Shown in pieces: positions 24,801-32,800 of a DNA stretch of 64,000 bases; position 1 is the first letter of the stretch, and every line of letters starts with the position of its first letter. The notes beneath the pieces are model-generated. The model was not told the DNA's origin and ran no database searches. It saw nothing but the letters and a program-made list of their open reading frames with translations. The DNA comes from Strigamia acuminata (Eukaryota; Arthropoda; Chilopoda; Geophilomorpha; Linotaeniidae). Where the stretch lies: the NCBI GenBank assembly GCA_949358305.1, contig OX442320.1, positions 9,378,259 through 9,442,258 on the forward strand. Direction: 5' to 3'. A program made the position numbers and the translations under genes.

Positions 24801-25445
24801 TCGTCGCTCCACCCCAACCGAGTACAAAAAGTAAAAGGAAAATATTAAAATAAAATTATTTTCGTAACTCATAAAATCGCAATTCCATTTGCAGGCGTGA
24901 ACGGCCAATCGGCAAAGATTTACACGAGCAAAACCACGTGCGAACTGATGACCGGAGAAAAGACGGGCACGAAACAAACACGGGGATCAAATAATAACGT
25001 GAATGATGCGTTATCTCCTTTACCCAGCACTTCCCAAGCCGACAAGAAGGTTTTCAACACCTTCGGCGTAAAACTGCGACGTAGCATTCGATCGTCTTCA
25101 GTCCCCGTTTTACCCATCGGTAAATTCAGCAAGGAAGCCCGAACACCCAGCACCGGGGAAGCGATCATAGCGCGCGATTTACCCGAAAAGTTGGTCGTAA
25201 AAGCCGGAAGTATGGCCATGTTCGAGGTGGAAGTGGAGAGCAAGTTGAAGGTGCAAGTGTCGTGGTTTAAAGACGATCAACAGATTTTCGGGGACCGAAG
25301 ACGAATATTTTCGACGAGTGGAAACCGCATTTATTCTCTGCGCATTTTGAACGCAAATTGCGACGATGCGGGCACGTACAAATGTCTGATGAAGAGCGGC
25401 GAGGGCGTGTTGAAGAGCGAAGGAAATTTGTCGATTGTAAAATGA
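1..25445 (+). CDS. Strn-Mlck: Stretchin/titin-type myosin light chain kinase (5' end outside window)
   Basis: Ca2+/calmodulin-dependent kinase of the MLCK/titin family, expected to phosphorylate myosin regulatory light chain and to sit in the contractile apparatus. Exons read from GT-AG sites and phases: <1-4008, 4192-4318, 4377-4491, 4651-4832, 5191-5661, 5733-5925, 5989-6074, 6133-6340, 6408-6576, 6642-6861, 7235-7447, 7505-7645, 7706-7820, 7878-8059, 8314-8389, 8553-8685, 12288-12456, 12537-12585, 12654-12943, 13289-13345, 13411-13740, 13809-14093, 14175-14681, 14767-14979, 15687-15949, 22423-22513, 22583-22728, 22788-22950, 23063-23374, 23439-23538, 23607-23810, 23865-24206, 24263-24415, 24478-24601, 24665-24830, 24895-25445. 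The sum is 11,154 nt, or 3,717 codons plus TGA, with every junction in phase. Frame 1 is open from base 1, so the start codon lies upstream. Kinase, calmodulin-binding segment and last Ig appear in the order typical of MLCK. Exact orthology to Drosophila Strn-Mlck is inferred from architecture. The least certain junctions are 14093/14175 and the 22423-22513 exon. Confidence 0.88.
3850..8059 (+). other. Ig1-Ig4, Fn3-1, Ig5-Ig7 of the MLCK gene
   Basis: Protein domains read across spliced exons 1-14. I-set Ig domains are recognised by the conserved Cys, the Trp of strand C (for example IRWLKDG, VTWFKDG, VAWLHNG, IRWFKDD, MTWHKDG) and the D-x-G-x-Y-x-C/V motif of strand F (DSGEYKCVASN, DNGQYTCVAEN, DLGIYSCRASN, DAGEYTVETSN, DSGEYICEASN, DAGEYVAVARN, DSGIYVVSVSG). 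Fn3-1 spans 6133-6490 with WPRPNYDGGSSLLAY and YEFRVSARNKLGWGEP. In Ig4, Ig6 and Ig7 the strand-F Cys is replaced by Val or Ala, as happens in muscle Ig domains. Most domains are split by a short intron next to the strand-C Trp. These modules normally act as protein-binding spacers in the sarcomere. Confidence 0.85.
8314..15949 (+). other. Ig8-Ig11 and Ser/Arg-rich linkers of the MLCK gene
   Basis: Exons 15-25. Ig8 is split by the 3.6-kb intron (8553-8685 and 12288-12456, DTGAYYVIAHN). Ig9 lies in 12654-12943 (DAGEFTCVAYN). Ig10 lies in 13411-13740 (DAGVYTVTLEN). Exons 13809-14093 and 14175-14600 encode a linker rich in Ser, Pro, Thr and Arg (RSSSVPSTPRTSRR and similar), probably disordered. 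Ig11 is split at 14681/14767 (SAGKFRCRASN). Exon 15687-15949 is acidic and Ser/Thr-rich without a recognisable fold. Three short exons (8314-8389, 12537-12585, 13289-13345) lie between domains and are good candidates for alternative splicing; that is inference. Confidence 0.8.
8686..12287 (+). other. Large intron (3.6 kb) inside Ig8, no gene seen
   Basis: Bounded by a GTTAGT donor at 8686 and a TTCCCAG acceptor ending at 12287, both in phase 0. The content is AT-rich with poly-T and poly-A tracts and a short (AAAT)n microsatellite near 10242-10260. No ORF with coding character, transposon end or RNA gene was recognised. A 67-codon ORF at 10291-10494 contains GHFTQVV, which resembles a CAP-domain motif, but has no other support. 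Confidence 0.7.
16075..16441 (+). repeat. ~30-bp AT-rich minisatellite, copia target
   Basis: About eight or more degenerate copies of a ~30-bp unit close to GGGGATAAAATCGCAATTTT followed by TACGTTTTTT. The last copy is interrupted at a T run by the copia 5' LTR. Similar sequence resumes after the 3' LTR (TTTTTTACG at 21501), so the element landed inside this array. Confidence 0.7.
16442..16625 (+). repeat. Copia 5' LTR
   Basis: 184 bp, begins TGTGAGATGATATAATGCAG and ends TTTCACA. It matches 21317-21500 at all but one position (16500). It should hold the element promoter; I see no clear TATA box beyond the AT-rich GATATAATG near its start. Confidence 0.93.
16628..16638 (+). promoter_or_regulatory. 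Primer binding site, initiator Met tRNA
   Basis: TGGTAGCAGAG lies two bases after the 5' LTR. It is complementary to the 3' end of animal initiator methionine tRNA, which ends CUCUGCUACCA. This is the usual primer for copia minus-strand DNA synthesis. Confidence 0.8.
16835..21229 (+). CDS. Copia gag-pol polyprotein
   Basis: A single 1,464-codon ORF in the order gag, protease, integrase, RT, RNase H, which defines Ty1/copia. Visible motifs: two zinc knuckles, CYECGKMGHFARDC (~222) and CYNCGKPGHFARNC (~256); protease DSGA (~329); integrase zinc-binding His/Cys region from WHRRLGH (~478) to CRACVEG; integrase catalytic Asp in WHVDLCGP (~543), Asp in RTDNGGEF (~605) and Glu in NGVVERYNR (~641); an acidic linker (~800-880); RT active site FVDDI (~1150); RNase H TDASWS (~1314) and SSCEAEVVALSE. 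No stop or frameshift was seen. The ATG is the first in frame after the leader. The single frame means Gag and Pol would be separated by processing rather than by a frameshift. Confidence 0.95.
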   Translation: MAEEPKGANANRIPLLDETNYVIWSTLMEAVLDSKGLWEPVIRKDEPNAQPAAAWQKWKRHNATALSLIMTTLSPDQVGLHVGTKKAKVLWNDLALHHGGNVQHRQVDIGHELTSAKMGRNELVGEYINRIVAISKRSAAAGRPIAESEVMYYLVHGLTNKYSSIAETFQAQRDMRLVDLRRTLEVRERWATDKAKDGPVFNEEEAYKARARGGKRDKIVKCYECGKMGHFARDCRSKRTGDATSSASNTKGNGGCYNCGKPGHFARNCKNKATGGHDAQRGRNTANYAKQEERKEEQGELFYARTDRTYAFHTKHSTNSLGPQEWLLDSGATVHMTSHREFLTNFEHEEGVVHLAEDQVSSKSTGKGMVTLWSKLPTGNVKLEMGNVVHVPKLRENLVSVYELAQRGFKVIFDDTRAIVTNKQNMILATAQKRDRMYVLDAITCVHSEEVDAYVVKEAPTSHNQTNDEPKRLERVLWHRRLGHASNQKLEQVRDGKLVLGVNFGPEKLPPCRACVEGRQPRKAFKRITGPTTKRPLELWHVDLCGPLAWGYDGSYYALVIVDDFTKYVYFSAIREKSDAFEEIEKHRAREERSTGLKLQRIRTDNGGEFVNERSKEIYLKCGIKHEKTVPFSPKSNGVVERYNRTIVEKTRTMLKWSLLPDGFWPEAMATAVYIINRIPTSANPKTTPYEARYNRKPSGMHLRVFGCAAYRHIPKHMRKKLDPVSKPGIMVGYSMCRRAYRIFDENENRIIETRDVYFIEDARTAQIQKESKKLITEDSADNLVVFPILSGGKNDNEDHEQSSDDDDNEEQEEETEVWETADEDEDSPDEIENAHEDAHDEIDDETESDAEDEDEPEVAEAPRQPVVVPPAPPVVLRERGPGRPTRQEAAVKEQQRIEGNERREQELQHRGVRRSERIRRRDAAYISRRSERGRRWNATCVARMKRKARLITPTSYQEAISCPDAKMWRAAMDKEMQSMRMHRVWHLEKPTEDKKPIKCKWIYKIKLNLDGSVSKYKARLVAVGYSQKPGEDYDRTFAPVMKLESLRLLLAIAAKKRLRLRQYDVETAYLYGLLDKVIHMTQPEGYEEEGAEDYVCVLDKSLYGLKQSGRCWNKELDEKLKKMGLVQLKGDPCIYMWIKDKQYFALGVFVDDIIAIGSTDQLIEAKMAQLSKYFKLDDMGEPNHILGMRITIGKHGIRLTQEEYANKILKRHEMTGCKGKKSPMATDQDLDNHSKSPPVDPKQYQEMLGSVMYLMLGTRPDLAYAVSKLGTYSSNPKEMHLTALRRVLKYINGTTHYGLFYDRVRKPLELFTDASWSVGKDAKSHSGYLTLYGGSIISWKAKKQRLVTMSSCEAEVVALSEGVRELKWLRGLIAELQMETTQYGLDVFCDNRSTILISEETGQHDRTKHILRKYMFARDEVELNNIKLNFVPSEQMLADPLTKPLSGNKIDDFVNLLNMRKKA
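21306..21314 (+). promoter_or_regulatory. Copia polypurine tract
   Basis: AAAGGGGGA lies two bases before the 3' LTR, where the plus-strand primer of LTR elements is expected. Confidence 0.75.
21317..21500 (+). repeat. Copia 3' LTR
   Basis: 184 bp, the same as the 5' LTR except G at 21375. It is followed by a T run that continues the split minisatellite. Confidence 0.93.
22423..23374 (+). other. Ig12 and Fn3-2 of the MLCK gene, before the kinase
   Basis: Exon 22423-22513 is a short linker. Exons 22583-22728 and 22788-22950 encode an I-set Ig (VTWTKSGRKL, DDSGKYEVAVEN). Exon 23063-23374 is a whole Fn3 domain (PEPPADCPNV, LLWYGAAYDGG, YVFRIRAQNVHG). An Ig-Fn3-kinase order is the classic arrangement of smooth-muscle-type MLCK. 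Confidence 0.9.
23439..24562 (+). other. MLCK protein kinase domain
   Basis: Spans exons 30-34, about residues 3195-3470 counted from the window edge. All catalytic elements are present: Gly-rich loop GRGRFGQV, ATP-binding Lys in AAKIIK, alpha-C Glu in DDEIKIM, catalytic loop HLDLKPEN with the Leu-Asp variant typical of MLCK/titin/twitchin kinases, DFGLA, the activation segment MFGTPEFVAPE, and DMWSVGVICYIL of the C lobe. The kinase is therefore predicted to be active, not a pseudokinase. Confidence 0.95.
24575..24720 (+). other. Autoinhibitory / calmodulin-binding segment
   Basis: The exon 34/35 junction encodes RRKWQKTGNAILALQRLKS, matching the calmodulin-binding pattern of smooth-muscle MLCK (basic residues, a Trp anchor, the KTGNA core). 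A Ser-rich tail follows. It places the protein in the Ca2+/calmodulin-activated MLCK branch rather than with twitchin or UNC-89. Confidence 0.9.
25160..25445 (+). other. C-terminal telokin-like Ig domain
   Basis: About 90 residues ending in the stop codon: VSWFKDDQQI, then DDAGTYKCLMKSGEG. This position matches the C-terminal Ig of smooth-muscle MLCK, which in vertebrates is also made separately as telokin and binds myosin. The part of the same exon before it (24895-25150) is a Ser/Thr-rich linker. Confidence 0.88.
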
Positions 25446-25800
25446 ATGTTTCGAATTTATTTTCAAAATCTTTTTGTTTTGTTTTGTTTTTTCCTTCATT
25501 TTTTGACGAGTTAAGACTGAGCGAATTATTTGGATTTCGTAGTGCCAATATTTTTGTTCTGAATCTCATTTTTTTGTGTCTATTTTGTGTATAGTAATTT
25601 ATGTATTTGATTTGTCGAAATCCCGAGTTGCATTCATGACATTATCATTGATCGGGTTGATATGTTTGTGGTTGGGTTTTTTCCTTTTGTTTAGAATTGG
25701 ATACCGTGTTAGGTGTCGCTGTGAATGTAGTGTTTAAAAATTCGAAACGATTAAAATTGAATATATTTCGTTTTATTATTATTCCTTTCAACTTTCTCTG
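25446..25800 (+). terminator. Probable 3' UTR and poly(A) region of the MLCK gene
   Basis: AT- and T-rich sequence directly after the TGA. An ATTAAA hexamer near 25751 is a plausible cleavage signal, followed by T-rich sequence. No other structure was seen. Confidence 0.4.
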
Positions 25801-25905
25801 AATTTTGATTTGTGTTCATTCTTTTCCATGTCTTATTTACGATGGATTTTGCCCGGTGTTAAAATATCCCGTTTGCAAAGTACAGTTCAAAATATTGTCT
25901 TTGAT

Positions 25906-26699
25906 CGGTGGCGCCACTCAACGGGTAAAAAAGAAGACATTTTTTGTCTTTTTACAGCTTTTGTGTGTATTTTAAATCGACAGTTCCGGTTTTATATGCG
26001 AACGATAAATCGAGGACTTACTACGATAATACGTTTATTAAACTCCTGGATGTCGCATCTCGAAGGAGGTCTTTTTCAACTGCACACCGGTAGTCGTCCA
26101 TGGGCTATAAAACGAATCACTTTCAAGAAAATGCACTTTCAGCGGTGGCGCCACTCAACGGGTAAAAAAGAAGACATTTTTCGTCTTTATACAAACTACG
26201 AAATGTAGATTCAACAGGATTTGCGTGAGTTTAATAAATTGAATACGTTTTGTTTAGAGACAGTTTAGGCTTCGATGCAGACGATAAATCGATAACTTAT
26301 TACAGTAATACGTTTATTAAACCATTGGATGTCTCCTATCAAAGTCCACGGAAAACAAAAAATGTCTTCCTTTTTACCCGTTGAGTGGCGCCACCGTCAA
26401 AGTGCACTTTTTTTGAACAACGAATCTTGGAAAAAAAAGTGCACTTAGACGGTGGCGCCACTCAACGGGAAAAAAGAAAGACATTTTTTGTTTTTATTCA
26501 AACCACGAAATATGAAGCTTCAACAGTTTTCGCACGTGGGTAGGTATGTTTTTTTAATCGACAGATCGGGCAAAAATAAAAAAGTGCTCACATGTGAAGT
26601 CTGTTGAACCTGTATTGTATCTCGCAGTTGGTTTGTAGAAAAGCAAAAGAGTCTTCTTTTTTACCCGTTGAGTGGCGCCACCGCTGAAAGTGAGTTTTT
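25906..26699. repeat. Dispersed repeat family with GGTGGCGCCACTCAACGGG core
   Basis: Five copies within 800 bp: + at 25906-25955, + at 26143-26190, - at 26351-26414, + at 26431-26494, - at 26641-26699. Each joins GTGGCGCCAC (a 10-bp palindrome) to CAACGGGTAAAAAAGAAGAC or its variant. The surrounding sequence is also duplicated: ACGATAAATCG...TACGTTTATTAAAC occurs at 26002 and 26281. The arrangement suggests a small non-coding mobile or amplified unit. I do not recognise the family. Confidence 0.7.
26351..26494. repeat. Long hairpin (64-bp arms, 16-bp loop)
   Basis: Arms 26351-26414 and 26431-26494 are nearly perfect inverse complements, with a 16-base loop starting GAACAACGAATC. Each arm carries one copy of the GGCGCCAC repeat family. 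Transcription from either strand would give a long stem-loop. Confidence 0.8.
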
Positions 26700-27364
26700 G
26701 AGTTTTATTTGTCGTGGCGTCAGCAACCGCACCGGGAGTAGGACAACTTTCAACTTTGAGGTTTTTCGGAGTTGGCACCGTAACGGCGACTAGAGTTTAG
26801 TTAAATACTTAATGTTTTGGCAGCGGCAAACTAACTGTAAGTAGTAAATTCGATTTTTATTGTTTCACTTAGGTTTCCTTTGTTTGAAAACGACAACGGC
26901 GGCCATGTTGCATTTGTTTGTCGTGTGCGGAAAATGAGCGAAACGATTTAATTTTAGTGGCTTTAACTACAAGCTGAAGAGCTACGTAATTTATTCCTTT
27001 ATTTCTTGCCATTTTGTTAAGGAAATTTAAAGAAATGTATTAAATTAAGTTTTTCGAACTTATGTTTATAAATTTATGCACGCTGGTTATTGCATATTTT
27101 TACATTTCTTTTACGAATTTTATTTGCTATTTTATTTATTGATATTTTTTCTCTTATCCAGGAGTATTATACTCGAGTTGTCACTCGGATTGAGCAATTT
27201 GAAGACACACAAGACTACTGGCTGAAACTTTATATTTATTTATTCATAATTAATTTTTTATTTTATGTATTCCTAATTTATTTTATTTTGTGTATTCATA
27301 ATTTATTTATATTTTGTGTATTCATAATTTATTTATATTTTGTGTATTCATAATTTATTGTATC

Positions 27365-27567
27365 TATTTTATTTCCTTTCCTTCTCCTTTCTTTCATTTC
27401 CTTTCCTTCTCCTTTCTTTCATTTCCTTTCCTTCTCCTTTCTTTCATTTCCTTTCCTTCTCCTTTCTTTCATTTCCTTTCCTTCTCCTTTCTTTCATTTC
27501 CTTTCCTTCTCCTTTCTTTCATTTCATTTCCTTCTCCTTTCTTTCATTTCATTTCCTTCTCCTTTCA
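27365..27567 (+). repeat. 25-bp polypyrimidine minisatellite
   Basis: About eight copies of a 25-bp unit made only of C and T apart from one A (ATTTCCTTTCCTTCTCCTTT + CTTTC). The ORFs it opens are low-complexity and not genes. Confidence 0.9.
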
Positions 27568-27750
27568 ATATCCCCCACGTGAATCGCTGCTCCTTTCTAT
27601 ATATTTTCGCTAAGTCTTTTTTAAGAAATTGGCGATGGAGGTAGTGCATTGTAGATAATTGATTTGTAAGAAATAAAAAATGCTATTCAAAAGAAACTTT
27701 ATTCAATGAATTTTATACAGTTTACAAAATGAATGGACTTAGAATAAATT

Positions 27751-27917
27751 TACAAAATGAATGAATGGAGGGAGGAAAGAGAAAAGTATTTGCAATAAAT
27801 ACAAAATGAACATTTTAAAACAAAATAAATTTCGCGAGGACTCTGCTTGTTGCCATGCTTGAATTCGTCGTCGTAGGCCTGTATCGGTATGCCAACTCCG
27901 GTTTTGAGGTGCATTTC
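27751..27917 (-). other. Possible 3'-terminal exon on the minus strand
   Basis: On -, TTTTTATTTTAG is a good acceptor ending just above 27917, and an AATAAA poly(A) signal lies at 27698-27703. Two reading frames are open through part of the exon, so coding status is unclear. It could be the 3' end of the minus-strand transcript proposed at 28472-29874. Confidence 0.25.
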
Positions 27918-27994
27918 TAAAATAAAAATGAGAAGCAAAATTAAAGCCAACATGTTAACAGAAGCAAAAATGGCGGGCGGGGATAAAGAAACAG

Positions 27995-28250
27995 AAGCAG
28001 AAAAGAAAAGGAAAGAAAAAGCATTAATGGCGTACGAGAGGAGGAAAGAAAAAGCATTAATGGCGTGCGTACGAGAGGAGAGGAAAGAAAAAGCATTAAT
28101 GGCGTGCGTACGAGAGGAGAGGAAAGGAAAGCATTAATGGCGTACGAGAGGAAAGGAAAGCATTAATGGCGTACGAGAGGAAAGGAAAGCATTAATGGCG
28201 TACGAGAGGAAAGGAAAGCATTAATGGCGTACGAGAGGAAAGAAAAGACT
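27995..28250 (+). repeat. ~29-bp purine-rich minisatellite
   Basis: Repeats of AAAGCATTAATGGCGTACGA followed by GAGGAAAGG. The first copies are longer (GAAAGAAAAAGC... and a GCGTGCGTACG variant), the last four are regular. The 82-codon ORF over it is a repeat artefact. Confidence 0.85.
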
Positions 28251-28436
28251 GCGTCAATCCATGAAAAATATCTTAATAGCACAAGTAGAACTCACTCAAT
28301 TTAACAAACAAACTAAGACGAAAAAAGCAACAGATAAAATAAATGCAGAAAATTTAAAATTGAAAATTAACTAATAGAAAAATGTAAAATATTTAAGAAA
28401 CCACTTACTCCGTGATGTGACCACCTCCAGTGTAGA

Positions 28437-28862
28437 ATGTCGACTGGTGCTGACAAAATCCCTGCCGGAAATCAGGTGTCCGAAAACGAGGCGTCTAATT
28501 TGCATGAAAATGACACAGAGATGATGTCACTCATCACGTTACATGCACCTAGTGGCGACTTCACGGAACTATCACTCGTTGCTACGGACGTGAGCGGGCC
28601 GCCGACAAGTTCCACCTGGAAAAAGAGAATTTCAAAGGTAAATTTATATCAATTAGTATACAAATTTAATGCTGGCAACTTCTCATTATTACTTTACTTT
28701 AGAGACTCGTGCTTTAAGACAACTATATAAGTATGGTAAGTATGATACATTTTTAATGCGGGCTATGCTTTATATTAAAACTACTTTTTTTCTTTTCTTT
28801 AGAATACTACCGACAAACGGCGAAGTAAAAAGCAACTAAAACCACAGGTTACTGAATATTGA
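28437..28862 (+). CDS. Small two-exon ORF, hypothetical
   Basis: Proposed exons 28437-28637 and 28803-28862, 86 codons plus TGA. The ATG lies 6 bases after a CACCTCCAG acceptor, so an upstream non-coding exon is possible. The donor is AAG|GTAAAT and the acceptor TTCTTTTCTTTAG. The product is acidic at first (MSTGADKIPAGNQVSENEAS) and basic at the end (DKRRSKKQLKPQ). No family was recognised. A separate exon-like stretch at 28703-28735 with a strong GTAAGT donor would give an early stop if included. It overlaps the antisense candidate at 28472-29874, so probably at most one is protein-coding. Confidence 0.35.
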
Positions 28863-29874
28863 ATTTTACAAATAAAAATAAAAATATGTTTATCTTTAAA
28901 ATTAGAAAATAAAAATAAAATTATAATTATAAAGCATTAATGTTCAATTTTTTTGAAAAAACTATAACCAAAAAAAGCTTTTTCTCAGGTTTAAGCTGAA
29001 AAAGGACAGCTATCACTCATGACCCGGAAAACCCAGTTTAGCCATAGTGCCTTTCTATTTGAAGGTCCAGGACCTAGGGGCCCAATCCTAGGCCCTGGGA
29101 AATAATATTACCTGCAGTCTTCTTGCTGTCTTCTCTCTACTGATGTCCTTCAATGATAATGGCTGGCTGATTCTGAAAATAAAAAAAAGGAAAAAAAATA
29201 TTCAATTTAACCAACAATACAAAAGAAATGCACTAATAAAAAATATTAACAAATGACTAGCATAACTACAATACACTGTATAACATTTCATATGTAGTAA
29301 AATTTTGAGAAAAAAAAAACAATTATCGAACAAAGTAAAATAAAATACAATTATAAAAATAATTAATAAAAGAAAATGTCAAGTCGTGGCAATGGTGAAA
29401 TGGCCGTGCTGATAACTTCAAAGCGTTAAACACCAGCACGTAAAATGGCGAACTAACAAAAATGAAAAATATCAACTCCATGATTAACTAATAAAGCAAA
29501 AACTAAAAGAAATTAAACTTACCGTGTGTATGCGAGCAGCTTTCTTGTACAGTAGGAAAAGTTGGCGTTGGCGTTGACAACGGCAAACAAAGAAAAAATA
29601 TGTAGCAGGCCTAAATAAACAAATGCAACGGCAAACAAAGAAAAAAATATGTAGGCCTAAATAAACGAATGCAACAGTAAATTAAAAAAAATATGTAGGC
29701 CTAAATAAAGGAATGCAACGGCAAATTAAAAAAAAAATGGAGGCCTAAATAAAGGAGTGCAACGGCAAATTTAAAAAAAATGGAGGCCTAAATAAACGAA
29801 ATCAAATACACGATAAAAGAAAATGTCGCTTACCTAAGAACCGTAATCCGCTTCCATCCGGTAGTAGTCCTCAT
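28472..29874 (-). CDS. Small four-exon ORF on minus strand, hypothetical
   Basis: Proposed CDS complement(28472-28615, 29112-29172, 29523-29543, 29834-29874), 88 codons plus TGA. Donors are TTAG|GTAAGC, ACG|GTAAGT, CAG|GTAATA. The acceptor before 29172 follows a T-rich tract (TTTTATTTTCAG), and that before 28615 is CTCTTTTTCCAG. All phases agree. The 21-nt second exon is the weakest part. The product begins MRTTTGWKRITVLRKLLAYT and matches nothing I know. The last exon continues to a donor at 28404 (GGA|GTAAGT) and could be spliced to 27751-27917, which would put the stop upstream of a junction. A non-coding spliced RNA is an equal alternative. Confidence 0.35.
29578..29810 (+). repeat. 43-48-bp minisatellite
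   Basis: Five degenerate tandem copies of a unit reading CAACGGCAAACAAAGAAAAA then TATGTAGGCCTAAATAAACG and two or three more bases. It lies in an intron of the minus-strand candidate. Confidence 0.8.
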
Positions 29875-29959
29875 TTAAAATTCGTGAATACTTAATGAGG
29901 GTTCAAGCAAGCTTTCGTCAAACTAAAACCGTCGGTATTTTCTGTTTTATCGTTGAAAC

Positions 29960-32800
29960 TGCTAAAATATCGATGAATAGCTAATGAGCAATTTCAGGCG
30001 ATTTTCTCATCTCCGGCCATTTTTCAGACGTCACTTACGGGAAATATTGCCATCGCCATCTGCCGTCAATAAGATAAAACGAAGAACGTAAACCACCTTG
30101 TCATTAAACTGCTACCAATATAGAAAAATTTAAGTAATTTAAATATTAAATAAAAACATTTTATATCTCTGAAAAGTTCAAATGAAAACATACAATTCAG
30201 AAAGTCGGGTTTTCTCACCGGATTTAGAAGTCTGCAGTCCGATGCGAGCCCGATGCAACCATTTGCTAACGTCTGCACGATTCCGCGACAGAATTCAGTG
30301 ACATCTCTTGTCGGTGATTGTAAACCAATACAAAAAAAATAAATTAACACGGAGAGCAAAAACCCTCTAAAAACACCGATAAATCTTTGGCAACTGAAAA
30401 TAAAAACAAAATAAATACAAACATCCAACTTCAAGACTGTCGTTTGCCGCCTCCAAAGGTGAATTAAACAAGTGTACTGCAGTTGAAATCAATCCAAAAA
30501 TAACTAAATTGCTGTTGTTATTATTCCAAATTTCTACCATTTTGGAAGTTCTTAGGTACTAATCTTTCCTGCGTATAATACTGTCTACAATTGGCTAAAT
30601 CCTTCCACAAAATCTGATTAGTTTCAAACGCGTGGTTAACCTTCCCATAGCCAAGCCTAGTTTCCACCATTGCTAGCTAAGGTCGGTCAAATCGGCCTTC
30701 TTTTAAAATGCTTCTGCGCATGTGCAGAATCACATTTTTCCTGGTGCAATCGCATTTTTCCTGGTAAAAGCAGATGTTTTAGGACTAATTTTAATACGCC
30801 ACCTAGTGCAAACAGATGGCAAAGCAGTGTACGGCGCTCCCATTAAGGGTGTTTTATGCTATAAATATTAAATTATCTTAATAATAATTGAAAAGCTATT
30901 TGTATTTAGACATTATAAAATAAGAAAAAAAAGTTTTTGAGGAATACAAGTTAACCTCATTAATTAATTATCAGAAAAAAAAGAATTACAGTGATTTTTC
31001 CACTTCTGTAATTTTTTTGACCTACCATGGCTATGGGAAGGTTAACAACATTTTTAACTCCAACTTTTACCTCCATTCTCCCATTTTAAATCCAACTTTT
31101 ACCTTCAACTTTTAATTCCAACTATTACCTCCAAATTTAAACTCAAACTTTTACCTCCATTCTCTCATTTTTACCTCCAAATTGGCTAAGTGGGAAAGCA
31201 CCAACAAACTGGCTGGGGAAGAAAGAGCAAATTGAACCACAAAGAATGGGACGTTTTGACGGGAAATAACCAAATTATGTGGCGGAAATGGCCAAGTTGA
31301 GTAGAAAAGAACGGTCAATATTGACGGAAAAGAAAATCAAATTAGGTGGCTAAATTTGGCAGGAAAAATCGCTAAAATGGTTCGCCAAATTCAGCTGGAA
31401 AAAAGTTATTGTTATAAAATTACGTAGAAATGCAAAGGATCTGTTTGCCGTTAGTAATGCGTCATCGTTGTCACCTGTCCTTCTCTTCAAACGATGAACG
31501 ATAGCCGTTCGGTATGATTCACTTTTTAGCTCGCATTCTGGCAATCATATCCTCCACATAATTCTCTACAATAAAATAAGAATTCTTAATAAAATCACAA
31601 ATAAATATTGAAAATTTGTAATTCTTAACACTAATAAAGGATGTTAGATACTAGAAATAAAAATTATTATGCACTGGAAAAAAAATTATTTATGTACTGG
31701 AAAAAAAAAATAATTAAACAGTAAAAAATTAAATATTTAGACACTAGAAAAATAAATGTTGGGTGGAAATCGGATAAACGAAAATACGCTCAAATTGGAC
31801 GGGAAAGTACCGTCAATTTGAAAGGGCAAGGACTGCCAAATTGGACGGGAAAGAATTGCCAAATTGGCTGGGAGAGAAAAAGCAATTGGGCAAAAAGAAG
31901 AACAAATTTTGACGGGAAATAATGCTAAAATAATGTAAGTAAACAACAATAAACACATTAACAAAAGCAATTGCGAGCATGGTATCGAAATTTTGTTGCT
32001 TTATTTTTATTATGTGCAGAATGCGGTGCACAGTTTGAATCATCGAGCCAAGTAAAGAATATTTTTTTGTTATTTTTTGGTCCATTTTTCCTGATTTAAA
32101 ATTCGAATTTAGAGCTCGTTTTTAATCTTTTTATTCTGCCGATAGAGGGCAACATTGTGAAATCACTATTTCCAGCAAATCAAAACGGAATAATTCATCA
32201 AAATCCCAAGCAACACAAAATTTAAAATCTAAAATTAAAATAAAATAAATAAAATAATTATAGAATGTATAACTTCAACAACTGAACTAGAAACAAAACT
32301 CCTTCAATTTATATCTTTAATGAAAAAAAATTACACTTTGTTAAAAGACAAAAAATTAATTATTGAGCCAAATTTTGATCGAATTTATCATCATTTTTGC
32401 TTTGTCATAAACATAAAATATCAGTTCGAGTCAGCCACATGATTATTACGTCGTCCTGTGCTGAATTTTCATTGGTTGGAAAGCCGAGTAGTAAAACCAC
32501 AGAACAGAAACCGCTTTTAACCCGTAGCATACTGTAGATTCGACCCAAACATACCGTGGCAAGTTCTGGAAAATGTTTACTCGTGCAATGCGACCGAAAT
32601 TTGCTACAACGACGCAAACCCCGGCATAATGCTTATATTGCTGGACCTTAATAAATATATGTTCATTCTGTTCGTCTCAGCGAGCTGATTCCGAATATGT
32701 ATGGTAGGAGGGCCAAAAGTGTGCGGAAATGCCTGAAAAACGAGTTTAAAAGTTAGGACTTAGGTCTGCGCCTAGACTCCAAACTTCGAATTGAAATTGT
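29960..32800. other. AT-rich intergenic stretch, no gene supported
   Basis: There is a possible minus-strand exon around 30220-30345 with a CCG|GTGAGA donor (the ORF at 30066-30434 passes through it), which may be a 5' exon of the transcript proposed at 28472-29874. Loose repeats of CCAACTTTTACCTCC (31060-31170) and of CAAATTGGACGGGAAAGAAT (31200-31380, 31790-31930) are visible. Nothing else was recognised. Confidence 0.5.

Noticed and set aside
27314-27613. 99- and 80-codon Phe/Ser-rich ORFs
   Set aside because: They are translations of the polypyrimidine minisatellite.
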